A stretch of 64,000 nt of DNA from Rhizobium sp. N324 (GTDB lineage: Bacteria; Pseudomonadota; Alphaproteobacteria; Rhizobiales; Rhizobiaceae), in NCBI RefSeq assembly GCF_001664485.1, contig NZ_CP013633.1, positions 310,001-374,000 of the forward strand, written 5' to 3'. Made by a program: the position numbers and the translations under genes. This document shows positions 61,357 to 64,000 of the stretch, piece by piece. Position 1 is the first letter of the stretch; each line of letters starts with the position of its first letter. The notes under the pieces were generated by a model. It saw only the letters and a program-made list of their open reading frames with translations, made no database searches and was not told the DNA's origin.

Positions 61357-61560
61357 ATGCCTCGCATGATCAGGTTCATGCTCACGCGGTTGGCGACGGG
61401 GTTCGCAATTGGATCCGCCGTGGGCTTCTTCGTTCGGCAAAATGGATTTGCCGCGGCAGGCACGCTTGAGGATTATCTCGCGCAGGGCCTGTTCATCTAC
61501 CTCTTCGCAAGCACCATCAGCATGGGTTACCTCGCGACGGCCCTGCTCCTCGAAGAATAG
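61357..61560 (+). CDS. Small predicted membrane protein
   Basis: The 67-residue product has two membrane segments, LATGFAIGSAVGFFVRQNGF (about 10-30) and GLFIYLFASTISMGYLATAL (about 44-63), and a basic start (MPRMIRFMLTR). No family name is known to me; similar short proteins are common next to rhizobial fix genes. It is convergent with the regulator at 61822. The start is preceded by GAGGTGGTGCC. Confidence 0.65.
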   Translation: MPRMIRFMLTRLATGFAIGSAVGFFVRQNGFAAAGTLEDYLAQGLFIYLFASTISMGYLATALLLEE

Positions 61561-61821
61561 CGCCAGACGCTCTCCGTCGCATGTTGGTGCTCGTTGCGCC
61601 CGTTCGTCTGCACTTCCCTATAAGCCCGCCAGTCCGACGGTATCCGCATGTGTCGTCAGCGCCACCGTTGATGCGGACAAGGCCTGAAGCAAGCGATGAA
61701 GACAGTCGAGATGACAAAAACAATCCGTCCTAGAGCATTTTTGCGCCTGGCCATAACGGAGCAAGCGATCGCCATATTGACGGTTGTCGAATTCCGGCGC
61801 GGTTATCGCCCTGCCCCGAGG

Positions 61822-62487
61822 TCAGCACGCCTTCCGCAGCAGATCGACGCTGTCGACCACGACGACCCTGCCTCTGACTTCGACCCCTGCAGGACCGAGG
61901 GCAGCGAAAGCCCGCGAAAGGGCTTCGGGCGCAACCCCGAGTTTGCCGGCCAGAATTCTCTTCCGGTAAGGCAGGCGAAAGGTGGCCTGCGATGCTGAGG
62001 CCGGGCAGCGGCTGACGAGGTAATTCGCAACACGCTGTGCAGCCGTGTGCAGCCGGTCTCCCGCTATGCAATCCATGGCACCGAGCAGATGCCGGGCCAT
62101 GATGCGCATGACGTTGCGACGCATGACGGGGTCCCGGTCGGCAAGCGCCCGCAACTCCACAAGGTCGAACAACGCGACCTCTGCGCCGTCGGCGGACCAT
62201 GCGCTGTAGGTGTAGGAGCCGCCTCCCGACAGGAGATATTCACCGAACGTCTCGCCCGGTTCGCAGATGCAGATATCTGCCTGGCGCCCCGCGGATTCCG
62301 ACTTCGAAAGTCGCACGAAGCCGCGCATCACGCAATAGACGAACGACGCCTGCTGGCCCTCGGCGATGATCCGCTCGTCCGGTGCGAAGCTCTGGAACTG
62401 AGCCGTGTCGGCCAGTTCTTCTATCCTTGCTTTGTCCAGGCCGTGAAACAGGTCAGATCGCAAAAGTATGGGATGTCTCGATAGCAT
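61822..62487 (-). CDS. Crp/Fnr-family transcriptional regulator linked to fixIS
   Basis: The 221-residue product has a cyclic-nucleotide-like beta-barrel (about 10-120: FAPDERIIAEGQQASFVYCV, CEPGETFGEYLLSG). A dimer helix follows, then a C-terminal winged HTH (YRKRILAGKLGVAPEALSRAFAAL). It lacks the N-terminal cysteine cluster of FNR/FnrN, so direct Fe-S oxygen sensing is unlikely. ATG 62487 with AAGGAAG is chosen; the frame upstream overlaps fixS. It lies 31 bases after fixS in the same direction. Position and type fit the Fnr-type regulators described as StoR in R. etli, but I cannot confirm this. Confidence 0.85.
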   Translation of the reverse strand: MLSRHPILLRSDLFHGLDKARIEELADTAQFQSFAPDERIIAEGQQASFVYCVMRGFVRLSKSESAGRQADICICEPGETFGEYLLSGGGSYTYSAWSADGAEVALFDLVELRALADRDPVMRRNVMRIMARHLLGAMDCIAGDRLHTAAQRVANYLVSRCPASASQATFRLPYRKRILAGKLGVAPEALSRAFAALGPAGVEVRGRVVVVDSVDLLRKAC

Positions 62488-62518
62488 CGATCTTCCTTTC
62501 GTTTCGGCCGTGAGCGGT

Positions 62519-62677
62519 TCAAGGTCTTTTGCAATCGGTTTCGTCCTCGACGAGGATTCGCCAAGCTGCTCCTTCAAGGTCGTCGTACTGGCGGTTCGAC
62601 AGCGACCAGAGGAACGCCAGGAGACCCATTCCCCCCATCAGCATTGCGATCGGCATCAGATAGATCAGCATGTTCAT
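62519..62677 (-). CDS. fixS: FixS (CcoS), cbb3 oxidase maturation protein
   Basis: The 52-residue protein reads MNMLIYLMPIAMLMGGMGLL, followed by AFLWSLSNRQYDDLEGAAWR. It has a single membrane helix followed by the conserved QY(D/E)DLEGAAWRIL motif of FixS. It works with FixI in copper delivery to cytochrome cbb3. Its ATG overlaps the fixI stop (ATGA), so the two are translationally coupled. Confidence 0.94.
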   Translation of the reverse strand: MNMLIYLMPIAMLMGGMGLLAFLWSLSNRQYDDLEGAAWRILVEDETDCKRP

Positions 62678-64000
62678 GTGGTTTCAACTTCCGCACGTCC
62701 GCCGGCAAGCGGCTCGCTCCATAGGCCGAAGGCATTTAATCGCAGCGCATTCGTCACGACGATGATCGACGAAGTCGACATGGCCACCGCCGCTATCAGC
62801 GGCGTTGCCCCGCCGGCGATTGCGATCGGTACCGCAAGCACGTTGTAACCGATGGCGAGAGCTAAGTTCTGGCGAATGAGGCTGGCGGATCTTCGTGCAA
62901 CGGCGATTGCCTCAGGAACGGCATCGAGACGATCGTTGAAGAAGATAAGGTCGGCGGCTTGCCTGCCGACGTCGGATGCGGTTGCGGGCGCCATCGAGAC
63001 CTGCGCGGCGGCCAGCGCCGGTGCGTCGTTGATCCCGTCGCCGACCATGAGCACGCGATAGCCCTCGGCCCCCAGCCTCTGGAGTTCCTCGACCTTCTGT
63101 TTCGGCCCCAGGTCGCCCAGAGCTTTGCCGATACCGAGAGCCCGCGCTGTGTTGTCGACGACGGCCTGCCTGTCGCCGGATACTATCAGCGTTTCGATAC
63201 CGGCTGCAGCGAGCTGGCGGAAAGCCTCCGCGGCGCCCGGACGAAGCGTGTCGTCAAACAGGAAACGGGCGAGATCGACGCCGTTTTTCGACAGGACCAC
63301 CTCCGAAAACGGAGTATCGCCCGCGGGCGTGAGCCCGGTTCCGCAGGCAAAGGCCCGGTTGCCGAGCCGATAGAAGTCCGCTCCTTTCCAGGCTTCCAGC
63401 CCCCCGCCGGCGATTTCCGTGACCCTGTCGAAGGCGAAGGGGTAAGAGATGTCTATGTCCCGCACCAGACCCTGGGAAAGCGGATGCCGTGAATTCGCCG
63501 CCATTGCGCAAACGATGGCGCTGTTGCCCGCGATCGCGTCGCTTCGGACGAGGCGGGGCCGGCCCATCGTCAGGGTGCCGGTCTTGTCGAAGGCCACCAT
63601 GTCCGCGTCGGCCAGTCTTTCGAGCGCCGAACCGTCCTTCACCACGATGCCCCTGCGGAAAAGTTCGCCGGCGGCGACCACCTGGACCACCGGTACAGCA
63701 AGGCCCAATGCGCAGGGGCATGTGATGATCAGCACCGCGACCGCGACCAGCATGGCCTGTTTCCAATCGCCCCCAAGCAAGCCCCAGGCGAGAAAGGAGG
63801 CCAGCGCCAACAGGTGCACGGCGGGAGAATAAAGTGCTGCGGCGCGATCGGCGACCCGGCGATAACGAGCCCTGCCGCCCTCGGCCGCTTCCATCAGGCC
63901 GATGATCTCGGAAAGAAGCGAATCCCTTGCCACTTTGGTCGCCCGCAGGACGAGCGAACCGGTCAGGTTCATCGCACCCGAATTCAGCGCGCTGCCTGCG
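62674..64000 (-). CDS. fixI: FixI, copper-transporting P1B-type ATPase (3' part)
   Basis: About 442 codons are visible, and the frame is open past the window edge (AGSALNSGAMNLTGSL at the border is the actuator domain). Motifs are CPC in the membrane helix (LIITCPCALGLAVP), phosphorylation site AFDKTGTLTMG, HP locus SRHPLSQ, and MVGDGINDAPALAAAQVSMA. It supplies copper for cytochrome cbb3 assembly under microaerobic conditions. The metal-binding N-terminus is outside the window. The fixGH genes presumably lie upstream, beyond 64000. Confidence 0.95.
   Translation of the reverse strand, partial: AGSALNSGAMNLTGSLVLRATKVARDSLLSEIIGLMEAAEGGRARYRRVADRAAALYSPAVHLLALASFLAWGLLGGDWKQAMLVAVAVLIITCPCALGLAVPVVQVVAAGELFRRGIVVKDGSALERLADADMVAFDKTGTLTMGRPRLVRSDAIAGNSAIVCAMAANSRHPLSQGLVRDIDISYPFAFDRVTEIAGGGLEAWKGADFYRLGNRAFACGTGLTPAGDTPFSEVVLSKNGVDLARFLFDDTLRPGAAEAFRQLAAAGIETLIVSGDRQAVVDNTARALGIGKALGDLGPKQKVEELQRLGAEGYRVLMVGDGINDAPALAAAQVSMAPATASDVGRQAADLIFFNDRLDAVPEAIAVARRSASLIRQNLALAIGYNVLAVPIAIAGGATPLIAAVAMSTSSIIVVTNALRLNAFGLWSEPLAGGRAEVETT

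Overview
The window is part of the symbiotic plasmid (or island) of a Rhizobium that nodulates bean, most like Rhizobium etli / bv. phaseoli. I recognise this from gene content and order, not from a database search. The diagnostic features are: an rpoN end followed by iscN-nifU-nifS-nifW-fixABCX-nifA-nifB-fdxN-nifZ-nifT; a solitary nifH followed by a truncated nifD; a nodBCS-(broken nodU)-IJ operon with no intact nodA; nodZ, nolO and noeI; and a gibberellin operon.

Layout. 1-13.1 kb: nitrogen-fixation block, all plus strand, with three canonical sigma54/NifA control regions (iscN, fixA, nifB). It holds decayed nifU and probably nifV remnants, and ends in a SIR2-like gene. 13.2-21.3 kb: hisC, a nod-box-linked nodA'-nodQ' chimera, two related XRE regulators and remnants of IS66, IS481, IS1595, IS5 and ISNCY-type elements. 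21.3-32.7 kb: gibberellin (GA) biosynthesis. The minus-strand operon runs cyp115 remnant - cyp112 - cyp114::ferredoxin - sdr - cyp117 - dead ggps - cps - ks - fni. A convergent intact GGPP synthase, preceded by an orphan nif-type promoter, probably supplies GGPP. 32.7-45.3 kb: sparse region with an exopolysaccharide-repressor-like gene, nifQ, a complete IS66 copy with 8-bp target repeats, nifH-nifD', hemN, SyrB-like genes and a second SIR2-like fragment.

45.4-60.7 kb: Nod-factor genes. A plus-strand nod box precedes a nodA fragment, nolO and noeI. nodD follows. A minus-strand nod box precedes nodA'-nodB-nodC-nodS-nodU(deleted)-nodI-nodJ. A further plus-strand nod box precedes nodZ. 60.7-64.0 kb: a small membrane protein, a Crp/Fnr regulator, fixS and the 3' part of fixI (cytochrome cbb3 assembly).

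How it works together. NodD with plant flavonoids would act at the nod boxes. The products build and export an N-methylated (NodS), fucosylated (NodZ), possibly 2-O-methylated (NoeI) and carbamoylated (NolO) lipochitooligosaccharide. In the nodule, NifA with sigma54 turns on FeMo-cofactor, electron-transfer and nitrogenase reductase genes, while the fix genes support microaerobic respiration. The GA operon would make GA9 from isoprenoid precursors. Missing here, and needed from elsewhere in the genome: intact nodA, nifDK, nifEN, fixNOQP and fixGH.
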